From contig CAWFQA010000001.1 of the NCBI GenBank assembly GCA_963817855.1, positions 1,984,001 to 2,048,000 on the forward strand: a stretch of 64,000 nt of DNA, written 5' to 3'. Position 1 is the stretch's first letter, and the number at the start of each line of letters is the position of its first letter. The DNA comes from JAKAAZ01 sp963817855 (lineage in GTDB: Bacteria > Acidobacteriota > Terriglobia > Terriglobales > Acidobacteriaceae). Below are positions 1 to 7,953 of the stretch, piece by piece. Below the pieces are notes generated by a model. That model was not told the origin of the DNA. It saw only the letters and a list, made by a program, of their open reading frames with translations, and did not search any database. The position numbers and the translations under genes were made by a program.

Positions 1-112
1 GCCAGGAGAGATCGCGATGGAGAAGCTTGGATTCAACGTGGATAATGTGGTCCGCAAAGCAACCGCGATTCTTGCGCGGGCGGGGAAAACCTCCGCGATA
101 GCAGGAAAGTGA
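1..112 (+). CDS. tkt: transketolase, C-terminal end (partial)
   Basis: The reading frame open at the left edge ends in TGA at 110-112 and encodes the last 36 residues of a protein. The segment GFNVDNVV matches the conserved tail of transketolases (E. coli TktA ends with GFTVDNVV followed by a helix). Transketolase moves two-carbon units between sugar phosphates in the non-oxidative pentose phosphate pathway, which fits the rpiB, gnd, zwf and pgl genes that follow. The stop is only 5 bases before the rpiB ATG, so the genes are probably co-transcribed. The catalytic part lies outside the window, so the call rests on the tail and the context. Confidence 0.75.
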   Translation, partial: PGEIAMEKLGFNVDNVVRKATAILARAGKTSAIAGK

Positions 113-117
113 GACAA

Positions 118-590
118 ATGAAAATCGCGATTGCATCCGACCATGCCGGGTTTGATCTGAAGGAAGAGATTCGCAAATACATCGCCGACCTGGGCCACGA
201 CGTGCTGGACCTGGGTGCCTTCAATAAAGAGCCATCCGACTATCCGGATTTCGCTGAGTATGTCGGGCGCGCGCTCTACACGCGAAGAATGCGGATCGCG
301 GGGTGCTGATCTGCGGGTCGGGAGTTGGCGTGTCTGTCGCCGCGAACAAGATGCCGGGGATTCGCGCGGCCATGTGCCATGACACCTATTCCGCGCATCA
401 GGGCGTTGAACACGACAACATGAATGTGCTGGTTCTTGGGGCGCGCATTATCGGGTCTGCGTTGGCGTATGAACTGGTGGCGGCGTTTCTGAATGCGCAT
501 TTTCAATCCAATGAACCGCGATTTGTGCGGCGCTTGAATAAGGTGAACGCCATCGAAGCTCACTTTATGACGAACAAGTGGAACGCTTAG
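118..590 (+). pseudogene. rpiB: ribose-5-phosphate isomerase B, broken by a one-base deletion
   Basis: RpiB interconverts ribulose-5-phosphate and ribose-5-phosphate. The N-terminal half from ATG 118 shows the family opening KIAIASDHAGFDLKE and SDYPDFAEYVGRAL. After codon 280-282 this frame runs into a TGA at 307-309. The remainder continues one frame over from position 282 with NADRGVLICGSGVGVS (the catalytic Cys lies in ICGSG), CHDTYSA and an EHDNMNVLVLGAR segment holding the usual His. It ends at 590. Restoring one base near 280-284 gives about 157 residues, the normal RpiB length. Both halves are well conserved, which suggests a sequencing error or a very recent mutation. The gene follows transketolase by 5 bases. 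Confidence 0.85.
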
Positions 591-626
591 CTGGAAAGAT
601 ACCCAAAGGAGTGCGGGGAAGCTTGG

Positions 627-1259
627 ATGGCGAAAATTCGCGCAACGTTTTGGGATTGCGGCGGGGTTCTGCTGACCAATGGTTGGGATGAGCATGCGCG
701 CGAGCGTGTGGTCAAACATTTCGGCCTGAATTTCGATGAGTTTGAGCAGCGTCATCCCCACTCGAACGATCTATGGGAGCGGGGCAAGATTGATGTCCAC
801 GAATATCTGCGCGAAACGGTGTTTTATGTCCCGCGGGCATTTTCTGAACATGAATTTTTCGCGAAAATGCGCGATGTGAGTCAGGTTTTGTATCCGGGAA
901 TGATTGAATTTCTTCGTGCGCTGCGGGCGCGGGGTTCGCGGGACAACAGCACCTACATGCTGAGCAATGAATCGCGGGAGTTGATGAAATACCGCATTCC
1001 GACGTTTGGATTGTCCGGATTGTTTGACGCCTACCTGGTTTCGGCCTACATCGCATTGCGGAAGCCGGAGGCTGCATTTTTTCAGTGCGCCCTGGATATT
1101 TCTCAACGGCAGTCCGATGAATGTGTCTTTATCGATGACCGCGAAGAGAACCTGGAAGGTGCGCGGCAATTGGGAATTCAGGGCATTCGCATGACATCCC
1201 CGGAGCAGGTAATCGCGGAGCTGCGCCGGCTTGGAATCACCGCCGACCGAGCCGCATAA
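627..1259 (+). CDS. HAD-superfamily hydrolase (sugar-phosphate phosphatase-like)
   Basis: This 210-residue protein carries the four HAD motifs. Motif I is FWDCGGVL near residues 8-15, with Asp as the nucleophile and Gly where many members have the second Asp. Motif II is the Ser of LSNES, motif III the Lys of LRKPE, and motif IV FIDDREEN. The layout and length resemble the YihX / epoxide-hydrolase N-terminal-like phosphatases, with a small helical cap between motifs I and II. The gene sits between rpiB and gnd, so a sugar phosphate is a reasonable but unproven substrate. An AAGGAG lies 15 bases upstream of the ATG, which is far, so the start is only moderately certain. Confidence 0.8.
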   Translation: MAKIRATFWDCGGVLLTNGWDEHARERVVKHFGLNFDEFEQRHPHSNDLWERGKIDVHEYLRETVFYVPRAFSEHEFFAKMRDVSQVLYPGMIEFLRALRARGSRDNSTYMLSNESRELMKYRIPTFGLSGLFDAYLVSAYIALRKPEAAFFQCALDISQRQSDECVFIDDREENLEGARQLGIQGIRMTSPEQVIAELRRLGITADRAA

Positions 1260-1289
1260 TGACAACGAATTTCGACTAAGGGAGAGCAT

Positions 1290-2198
1290 ATGGAAATTGG
1301 TCTGATCGGTCTGGGAAAAATGGGCTTCAACATGGCGGAGCGGCTGCGCCTGGGCGGGCACAAAGTAGTCGGGTTCGATTTCAATGCCGATGCTGTCAAG
1401 AATCTGACCGCCTCGGGTTCGGTGGGTGTCTCATCGCTGGACGACCTGGTGAAGCACCTGAAAGCGCCGCGTGCGGTCTGGATCATGGTTCCATCAGGCG
1501 ATCCGGTCGACCAGACGATCGCCAAGCTGGAAAGCTCCATGCAAAAGGGCGACATTTTCATCGATGGCGGCAATTCGAATTACAAGGATTCTCAGCGGCG
1601 CTACGCGCAACTGACCGCCAAGGGATTCAACTTTGTCGACGTTGGCACCTCCGGAGGTGTGTGGGGGTTGAAAGAGGGTTACAGCATGATGATCGGCGGC
1701 GATAAAGGGCCGGTCGAGCATCTGCGACCCATTTTCGAGACGCTCGCGCCTGCGGCCGATAAAGGCTGGGGCCACGTGGGTCCGGCAGGCGCCGGACATT
1801 TCGTGAAGATGGTGCATAACGGCATTGAATACGGATTGATGGAAGCCTACGCCGAGGGCTTCTCGATCATGAAACACAAGGAGCAGCTCAGCCTGGACCT
1901 GACGCAGATCGCCAAGATCTGGCAATACGGCAGTGTGGTTCGTTCGTGGCTGCTGGATTTGACTGCGGACGCGCTGGAGAAGAATCCTCAACTCGAGGGC
2001 CTGGAAGCATATGTCGCCGACTCCGGTGAAGGCCGCTGGACAGTCGTCGAGGCGATCGATCTAAACGTGTCTGCGCCTGTGATTACGGAATCGTTGATCC
2101 GCAGAATTCGATCTAGGGAAGAAAACAACTTCTCCGATCGAATGCTGTCGATCATGCGAAACGAGTTCGGCGGTCACGCAGTGAAGAAAGCGACATAG
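1290..2198 (+). CDS. gnd: 6-phosphogluconate dehydrogenase (decarboxylating), short type
   Basis: The enzyme oxidatively decarboxylates 6-phosphogluconate to ribulose-5-phosphate with reduction of NAD(P). The N-terminal Rossmann motif GLIGLGKMG starts at residue 4. Substrate-binding elements DGGNSNY (about 92-98) and GTSGGVWG (about 119-126) and the catalytic segment with Lys173, His176, Asn177 and Glu180 are all present. At 302 residues it belongs to the short GndA/YqeC group rather than the ~470-residue E. coli Gnd, and that group often prefers NAD. A GGGAGA ribosome-binding site precedes ATG 1290. The gene is followed 84 bases later by zwf. Confidence 0.93.
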   Translation: MEIGLIGLGKMGFNMAERLRLGGHKVVGFDFNADAVKNLTASGSVGVSSLDDLVKHLKAPRAVWIMVPSGDPVDQTIAKLESSMQKGDIFIDGGNSNYKDSQRRYAQLTAKGFNFVDVGTSGGVWGLKEGYSMMIGGDKGPVEHLRPIFETLAPAADKGWGHVGPAGAGHFVKMVHNGIEYGLMEAYAEGFSIMKHKEQLSLDLTQIAKIWQYGSVVRSWLLDLTADALEKNPQLEGLEAYVADSGEGRWTVVEAIDLNVSAPVITESLIRRIRSREENNFSDRMLSIMRNEFGGHAVKKAT

Positions 2199-2282
2199 CG
2201 GGCCGGCGAGAGTCGCTTTTCCTCAACATGCAATTCATCCGCAACAACAAAACAATCATTTCGCCGGGTAAGGAGAGTAGCC

Positions 2283-3824
2283 ATGGTCACGACGGAAGTA
2301 ACGGTTTCTCCGGAAGAACTGCAGGCGTCGCGCGTACCGGAGCGAGTGCCGGAGCCTTGTGTCGTTGTGATTTTCGGCGCCTCTGGCGATCTGACCAAAC
2401 GGAAATTGTTACCGGCCCTGTATCACCTGGAGCAGGCCGGATTGCTACCGGCAGAGTTTGCCGTCGTTGGCGTTGCCCGACGTCCGCTGCAGGGCGAGTT
2501 CGTCAATGATATGCAGGAAGGAATCATCAAGGGCGGCGGGGTCGAAGCGAATGATCCCAATCTGCGCGATTTTCTTCAAAGGGTGAATTATCACGCCATG
2601 AACTTCGACGATCCGGAGGGATATGTGCGTCTGAAGGCCCTGCTGGCAGGTCTGGATGACAAATATGGAACGAATGGCAATCGGTTATTTTATCTGGCCA
2701 CGTCGCCAGAGTATTTTTCCGAAATCGTGCATCAACTGGGTGCGCACGGCATGGCCAAGTCACAGAAAGGCACTGTCCGCTGCATCATTGAAAAACCTTT
2801 CGGTCATGATCTGCAATCTGCCAGGGAATTGAACGATGACGTTAACGAGGTGTTATCGGAAGACCAGATTTTTCGCATCGACCACTATCTTGGCAAGGAG
2901 ACGGTACAGAATATCCTGGTATTCCGCTTTGCCAATGGAATCTTCGAACCAATCTGGAACCGCAATTTCATTGATCATGTGCAGATCACAGCAGCGGAAA
3001 GCATCGGCATTGAAGGACGCGGCCCGTTCTATGAGAAGGCAGGAGCACTGCGCGACGTAGTGCAGAACCACGTGATGGAATTGCTCTCTTTCGTTGCGAT
3101 GGAACCACCCGTCACGTTTTTCGCGGCCCCCATACGCACGGAGAAGGTAAAGGTCTGGAAGGCGATTCAGCCCATCAACCTGGAAGACACGGTTCGAGGG
3201 CAGTACGGTCCCGGAACCGTGGACGGCAAGCCCGTCAGCGGATATCGCCAGGAGGAGCGGGTCGATCCTAAATCCAATACCGAGACGTTTGCAGCCATGC
3301 GATTTCAGATCGAGAACTGGCGCTGGGCCGGAGTTCCTTTCTACGTTCGTGCCGGCAAGCGGCTGGCGAAACGGTATACCGAGATTACAATCCAGTTCAA
3401 ACAACCGCCGACGATGCTGTTCAAAGACAATGTCGGACCCAGCAAATGCGGAGAAATTCAGCCCAACATTATTTCAATGCGAATCCAGCCGGATGAAGGA
3501 ATCTCGTTGCGATTTGCCGCTAAAGTTCCCGGCCCAACCATGCAGAGCTGCCCAGTGATGATGGATTTCGACTATGCGGCAGCGTTCGGGGTTTCCTCCG
3601 CAAATGGATATGAGCGCCTGCTTCTCGATGCCATGATGGGGGACGCCACACTATTTGCTCATCGTGATGGCGTGGAGGCGACCTGGGCGTTGATGACTCC
3701 AATTCTGGAAGAATGGGCAGCAAATCCGCCCAAGGATTTCCCAAACTATGCCGCTGGAAGCTGGGGCCCGGCCGCTGCCGACGCGCTGATGGCGCGCGAC
3801 GGGCGCAAATGGCGCCGCCATTAG
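2283..3824 (+). CDS. zwf: glucose-6-phosphate 1-dehydrogenase
   Basis: Zwf catalyses the first step of the oxidative pentose phosphate pathway, glucose-6-phosphate to 6-phosphogluconolactone with NAD(P) reduction. The 513-residue product has the coenzyme motif GASGDLTKRKL at about 32-42, IEKPFGHDL near 169-177 and the substrate-binding signature RIDHYLGKE at 198-206, with the catalytic His in the expected place. Length is normal for the family. The start ATG 2283 has an AAGGAG seven bases upstream. The gene lies in the same direction as gnd and pgl with short gaps, which supports one operon. Confidence 0.96.
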   Translation: MVTTEVTVSPEELQASRVPERVPEPCVVVIFGASGDLTKRKLLPALYHLEQAGLLPAEFAVVGVARRPLQGEFVNDMQEGIIKGGGVEANDPNLRDFLQRVNYHAMNFDDPEGYVRLKALLAGLDDKYGTNGNRLFYLATSPEYFSEIVHQLGAHGMAKSQKGTVRCIIEKPFGHDLQSARELNDDVNEVLSEDQIFRIDHYLGKETVQNILVFRFANGIFEPIWNRNFIDHVQITAAESIGIEGRGPFYEKAGALRDVVQNHVMELLSFVAMEPPVTFFAAPIRTEKVKVWKAIQPINLEDTVRGQYGPGTVDGKPVSGYRQEERVDPKSNTETFAAMRFQIENWRWAGVPFYVRAGKRLAKRYTEITIQFKQPPTMLFKDNVGPSKCGEIQPNIISMRIQPDEGISLRFAAKVPGPTMQSCPVMMDFDYAAAFGVSSANGYERLLLDAMMGDATLFAHRDGVEATWALMTPILEEWAANPPKDFPNYAAGSWGPAAADALMARDGRKWRRH

Positions 3825-3843
3825 TTGAGGCGCGAATGGCAGA

Positions 3844-4653
3844 ATGGGGATGACAATGCCGAAAAAGATTCAGGTTCACTATCAAGTGAAAGCCAACAGC
3901 GAAGCGATGAGCCTGACGGCTGCCGACTGGGTTGCATCTTCCGTGGAGTCGGCCGTTCGCGCCCGGGGAGTCGCAAGGATCGCGATTTCCGGGGGTGGAG
4001 CGCCAAAACGTATGTTCGAGCTGTTGGCTGATCCAAATCATCCTTTTCGTGGCCGGATCGACTGGAAGCGTTTGCTGATTTTCTTTGTGGACGAGCGATG
4101 CGTGCCACCGGACAGCCCGGACTCCAACTATCGGCTGGCGAAGGAGACATTTTTATCGAAGGTGCGGCTGCCGGAAGAGAATGTGATTCGGATCGAAGGT
4201 GAGCTTGAACCCGAGGAAGCCGCGGCACGCTACGAGTCGGCCATACGCAACCGATTTCGGCTGGAGGGGGCACAGTTGCCGCGCTTTGATCTGATTGTGC
4301 TGGGAATGGGAACCAATGGACACACCGCCTCTTTATTCCCGGGCTCGGAAGCACTGCATGAGATGATGCGATTGGCGGTCGCCAACCAGGTGGAAGACAA
4401 AATTCCATGGCGCATCACTCTTACGTGGCCGGTGATCAATCATGCTGATAAAATCTTCTTTCTGATTCAGGACGGGTCAAAGGCCGAGGTGTTACGAGAC
4501 GTGTTAATGGGGCCGTACGAGCCCGAAAGATTGCCGTCGCAGCTGATTCGGCCAGAGAGCGGTGAGTTGAGCTTCTTGCTGGATCGAGCCGCGGCCGCCA
4601 AGTTGCCGCAGCCTGACGCGGATGGTCGAGGATTGCTGGAAGTGAGCCGATGA
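3844..4653 (+). CDS. pgl: 6-phosphogluconolactonase (DevB type)
   Basis: This 269-residue protein hydrolyses 6-phosphogluconolactone to 6-phosphogluconate and so links zwf to gnd. The DevB/SOL family motifs are ISGGGAPKRMF near residue 41, FFVDERCVPPDSPDSNY near 80-96 and LGMGTNGHTASLFPG near 153-167. Three in-frame ATGs (3844, 3850, 3856) sit at the front. The third has a GGGGA about five bases upstream, so the product may begin with MPKKIQ. It overlaps glk by four bases (ATGA), a usual sign of translational coupling. Confidence 0.93.
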   Translation: MGMTMPKKIQVHYQVKANSEAMSLTAADWVASSVESAVRARGVARIAISGGGAPKRMFELLADPNHPFRGRIDWKRLLIFFVDERCVPPDSPDSNYRLAKETFLSKVRLPEENVIRIEGELEPEEAAARYESAIRNRFRLEGAQLPRFDLIVLGMGTNGHTASLFPGSEALHEMMRLAVANQVEDKIPWRITLTWPVINHADKIFFLIQDGSKAEVLRDVLMGPYEPERLPSQLIRPESGELSFLLDRAAAAKLPQPDADGRGLLEVSR

Positions 4654-5699
4654 TTCTTGCTGGCGACGTGGGTGGTACCAAGGCGCATCTGGCGCTTTAT
4701 CGATTTGAGCAGGGCACCCTGCAGCACGTCCGCGACGAAAAGTTTGCGGCGCAACAGTATCCAAATCTGCAAGCCATCGTTCGCGAGTTCTTAGGACCCA
4801 AAGAGCCGCAGGACTCCGAGGGGATTGAGGCAGCCTGCTTTGGCGCGCCGGGGCCGGTGCGCAAGAACGTGATTCAGCTGACCAACTTGCCCTGGACACT
4901 CGATACGCACGAGCTGTCGCGCGATCTTCATATCGCGCATATTTTTCTTATCAATGACTTGGAAGCCAATGGCTATGGGATCGCGGAACTTCATCTCGAC
5001 CAGATCTTTACGCTGAGTGAGGGCGATAACAGCCAGGTCGGCAATCGCGGGTTGATCGCCGCGGGCACTGGCCTGGGCGAAGGGCTATTGATCTGGGATG
5101 GAAAAACTCATATTCCGATCGCATCGGAAGGCGGTCATTGCGATTTTGGGCCACACAACGACCTTGAAATTGAGCTGTTGCGACATCTGCGGTCAGATCC
5201 GAGCTTGAACGGCCATGTCAGTTGGGAGCGGGTCTGCTCCGGAATCGGGCTTAAGAATATTTATACATTTTTGCGCGATTGCAAAAAGATGAACGAATCT
5301 GCGGCTCTGCGCCAGCGGATGCAGGAGGAAGACCCGAATGCTGTGATTGGCGAACTGGGTGAGTCCGGCAGCGACGAATTGTGCGCAAAAGCCCTGGACG
5401 TTTTTGTATCCATCTACGGTTCAGAGGCGGGGAATTTGGCGTTAAAAATTCTGGCGCACGGCGGCATGTATATCGGTGGGGGAATCGCGCCGAAGATCCT
5501 GAAAAAGATGCAGGATGGAACGTTCATGCGCGGATTTTGCGACAAAGGCCGTATGCACGATCTGGTTTCCACCATGCCGGTGCGAATCATTCTGGAGAGT
5601 CGCGCGGCGTTGATGGGTGCTGCGTCCTACGCTGAAATGAGGGCGGCAGAAATTTCCGGACGCTCGATTCGCGCAGCATCGATCCACGTGACCGTTTGA
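4650..5699 (+). CDS. glk: glucokinase
   Basis: Glucokinase phosphorylates glucose with ATP and here would feed zwf. The 349-residue product begins with the ROK/Glk phosphate-binding motif LAGDVGGTKAHLALY (residues 3-17). It shows AAGTGLGEGLLIW near residue 131-143 and ASEGGHCDFGP near 153-163, the E. coli Glk-type (Pfam Glucokinase) arrangement, and IYIGGGIAPKIL in the C-terminal part. The four-base overlap with pgl supports coupling. No cysteine-rich ROK zinc motif is visible, which favours the Glk family over ROK regulators. Confidence 0.93.
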   Translation: MILAGDVGGTKAHLALYRFEQGTLQHVRDEKFAAQQYPNLQAIVREFLGPKEPQDSEGIEAACFGAPGPVRKNVIQLTNLPWTLDTHELSRDLHIAHIFLINDLEANGYGIAELHLDQIFTLSEGDNSQVGNRGLIAAGTGLGEGLLIWDGKTHIPIASEGGHCDFGPHNDLEIELLRHLRSDPSLNGHVSWERVCSGIGLKNIYTFLRDCKKMNESAALRQRMQEEDPNAVIGELGESGSDELCAKALDVFVSIYGSEAGNLALKILAHGGMYIGGGIAPKILKKMQDGTFMRGFCDKGRMHDLVSTMPVRIILESRAALMGAASYAEMRAAEISGRSIRAASIHVTV

Positions 5700-5766
5700 T
5701 TGGAAGCGACGCGCCCATATTTGCGAACCAGTTTGAAACTGGTAACAAGCGAGGAAGGCATCACGG

Positions 5767-6132
5767 ATGACACTCTTTTTAGGATGGACCGTATCTTTGG
5801 CCCTGATACTTCTCGCGGGATCGCCCTTGGCTTTCGCCCACGCCATCCTAGTGCACTCTTCTCCCGCCGATCAGGGCGTCGTGCACAGCCATCAGATCGA
5901 CATTGCGCTGGACTACGATTCCAGAATTGAGGCGCGCCGTTGCACGGTGAAGCTGACGGATGCAGCTGGCAAGCCGGTGGCATTGCAAATGGAGCGCAGC
6001 TCCAAGCCGTCGGAGTTGAACGCGGTTGCTCGTGGCATGGCAAACGGAAAATATCAGATTCGCTGGCAGGTGCTGGCGAGCGATGGGCACATCACGCGCG
6101 GCGATGTCACGTTCGCCGTTGCCGCGCCGTAA
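5767..6132 (+). CDS. CopC-domain periplasmic copper-binding protein
   Basis: This 121-residue exported protein has an N-terminal signal peptide (hydrophobic stretch at about 5-20) cleaved before or near AFAHAILVHSSPADQ. That leaves the conserved His close to the mature N terminus, which is a Cu(II) ligand in CopC proteins. A second conserved element, SDGHITRGDVTF, lies near residue 105. Together with the next gene, a CopD-type membrane protein, it resembles CopCD/YobA-YebZ copper uptake or resistance pairs. An AGGAAGG site lies eight bases before ATG 5767. No metal regulator is seen nearby. Confidence 0.85.
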   Translation: MTLFLGWTVSLALILLAGSPLAFAHAILVHSSPADQGVVHSHQIDIALDYDSRIEARRCTVKLTDAAGKPVALQMERSSKPSELNAVARGMANGKYQIRWQVLASDGHITRGDVTFAVAAP

Positions 6133-6174
6133 GAATGCTGCTGCGCACACTGCTAAGGTCCGAGGAAGATTCCA

Positions 6175-7824
6175 TTGCTTTGGTTTCTGCGTGATTATCC
6201 GCTGGCTGCCGTGCTGTTGCGTGCAGCAACTCTGGCCTTTAGCTCTCTGCTGATTGGCGGCATCGTGTTCTGCACGATCGTTCTGCCGAAGCCCATTTCC
6301 GCGTCAAGTACCTACGAGAAATTTTCGCTGCGCGCATTGCACCTTTTACGCATCGGCGCGTTTGGACTCGCGGCAGCACAGGCCATGTTTGTCGTGCTGG
6401 ACACGGCAATGTTGATCAGCACCAGCGGTTTGGGCGTGGCCGACCTTTACACAGCGAACTATTTTCTGGCGGGGTTGCTGCTTTTCTTTGCCGCCGTGTT
6501 TTTTCTGTTGACCAGCCGAGCGGGGCTACCGCGGAGTCCGGTATGGCTCTTGTTTGTCGTGCCGCTGATGTTCGCGACAGTGTGGACCAGCCACGGAGCG
6601 TCGCGCCTGGAACATCAAATTCCATTGATGCTGCTAACGGGTCTGCATCAACTGGCGGCCGCGCTGTGGATTGGCGGGATGCCGTATCTTTGGCTACTGA
6701 TCTCCTCAAGTGCGGTCGACAGCATGGTTGAGGACAACGGCGCGGTTCGCACTGTGCGGCGATATTCCGCGATGTCTGTCGCGAGTGTCATCGTTCTGGT
6801 GGCGGCTGGCGTGACGATGGCGTGGGTGTATACGCAATCCTGGAGCGCGGTTTATGGAACTGCCTATGGGGTAGTTATGGCGGCGAAGTCGATCATGTTG
6901 GCAGTGGTGCTGGTGCTGGGCGCTGGCAATTTCCTGCTGATTCGAGGGCAGCGTTTTAATTCGTCACCGTGGCTGTTACGTATTGGCCAGTTTTCTGAAG
7001 CGGAGATTGGAATTGGATTCACCATCATCCTGGCGGCTGCCTCGCTCACTGCTCAGCCGCCCGCAGTCGACCTGGTGCAGAATCGTTTGACGCTGCCGGA
7101 GATTTCAGTGCGAATGGCGCCGCAATGGCCGAGCTTTTCGACCCCGGCGGTTCGAGCCTTACCGCCTGTGCAGTCGATGAAGGCAGCCATCCAGACGTAC
7201 GCTCTGTCACCGGACGACGCCAAGGCTGCCAACAACAAGATGGAGCGGGAGTGGTCGAACTATAACCATCATTGGGCTGGGATCGTCGTCTTGATGGCCG
7301 GATTGCTGGCGATGCTGGGCCGATGGGATCGCGCTCGGTGGGCTCGTCACTGGCCTCTGGCATTTCTGGGGCTGGCGTTCTTTCTATTTCTGCGCGCCGA
7401 TCCGGAGGCATGGCCATTGGGCCCTCGCGGTTTTTGGGCCAGCTTTTACAATCCGGAGGACTTGCAGCATCGTCTCTATATCTTGCTGATTGTCAGCTTC
7501 GTCGCCTTCGAATGGGCCGTGCAAACGCAGCGATTGCGATCGTTGAAAGCGGCGCTTGTTTTTCCTGCGGTGTGCGCTTTGGGAGGTGCTCTGTTGCTGA
7601 CCCACAACCACACCTTGGGAAACGTGAAAGAGGAGCTGCTGACGGAGTTAAGCCACACGGCAATCGCATTATTCGCGGTGTTTGCCGGCTGGACTCGCTG
7701 GCTGGAGTTGCGCAGCTCGGGCGCCAGAACGGCGACCGGGCGCGGAAGACGTATTGCCGCATGGGTTTGGCCGATGTGCCTGGTATGTATCGGGCTGGTT
7801 TTATTGAACTATCGCGAGGCGTGA
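6175..7824 (+). CDS. CopD-family copper-related membrane protein with extra C-terminal membrane module
   Basis: Starts at TTG 6175, preceded by CGAGGAAGAT. The 549-residue product has many hydrophobic helices. Residues 1 to about 290 look like the CopD domain with its eight-helix pattern, including the His-containing segment LTGLHQLAAALWIGGMPYLW that is usual for CopD. After a polar stretch of roughly 90 residues there is a second membrane region of about 170 residues with WSNYNHHWAG and LLTHNHTLGN, both rich in His. CopD proteins are commonly nearer 300 residues, so this is an extended form. It lies 42 bases after the CopC gene and is probably co-transcribed with it. Confidence 0.8.
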   Translation: MLWFLRDYPLAAVLLRAATLAFSSLLIGGIVFCTIVLPKPISASSTYEKFSLRALHLLRIGAFGLAAAQAMFVVLDTAMLISTSGLGVADLYTANYFLAGLLLFFAAVFFLLTSRAGLPRSPVWLLFVVPLMFATVWTSHGASRLEHQIPLMLLTGLHQLAAALWIGGMPYLWLLISSSAVDSMVEDNGAVRTVRRYSAMSVASVIVLVAAGVTMAWVYTQSWSAVYGTAYGVVMAAKSIMLAVVLVLGAGNFLLIRGQRFNSSPWLLRIGQFSEAEIGIGFTIILAAASLTAQPPAVDLVQNRLTLPEISVRMAPQWPSFSTPAVRALPPVQSMKAAIQTYALSPDDAKAANNKMEREWSNYNHHWAGIVVLMAGLLAMLGRWDRARWARHWPLAFLGLAFFLFLRADPEAWPLGPRGFWASFYNPEDLQHRLYILLIVSFVAFEWAVQTQRLRSLKAALVFPAVCALGGALLLTHNHTLGNVKEELLTELSHTAIALFAVFAGWTRWLELRSSGARTATGRGRRIAAWVWPMCLVCIGLVLLNYREA

Positions 7825-7953
7825 GGTGCTAACGGCAGGGTGTGTGCGTCATCTATTGGGATGACGAAATCATCGTCCGGCGAGTATCGTGTTTACGTTG
7901 GGTCTCGTAGGTTCGGCCTATTGTTTGCGTCCATTCCCCAGGAGGAATCTCAC

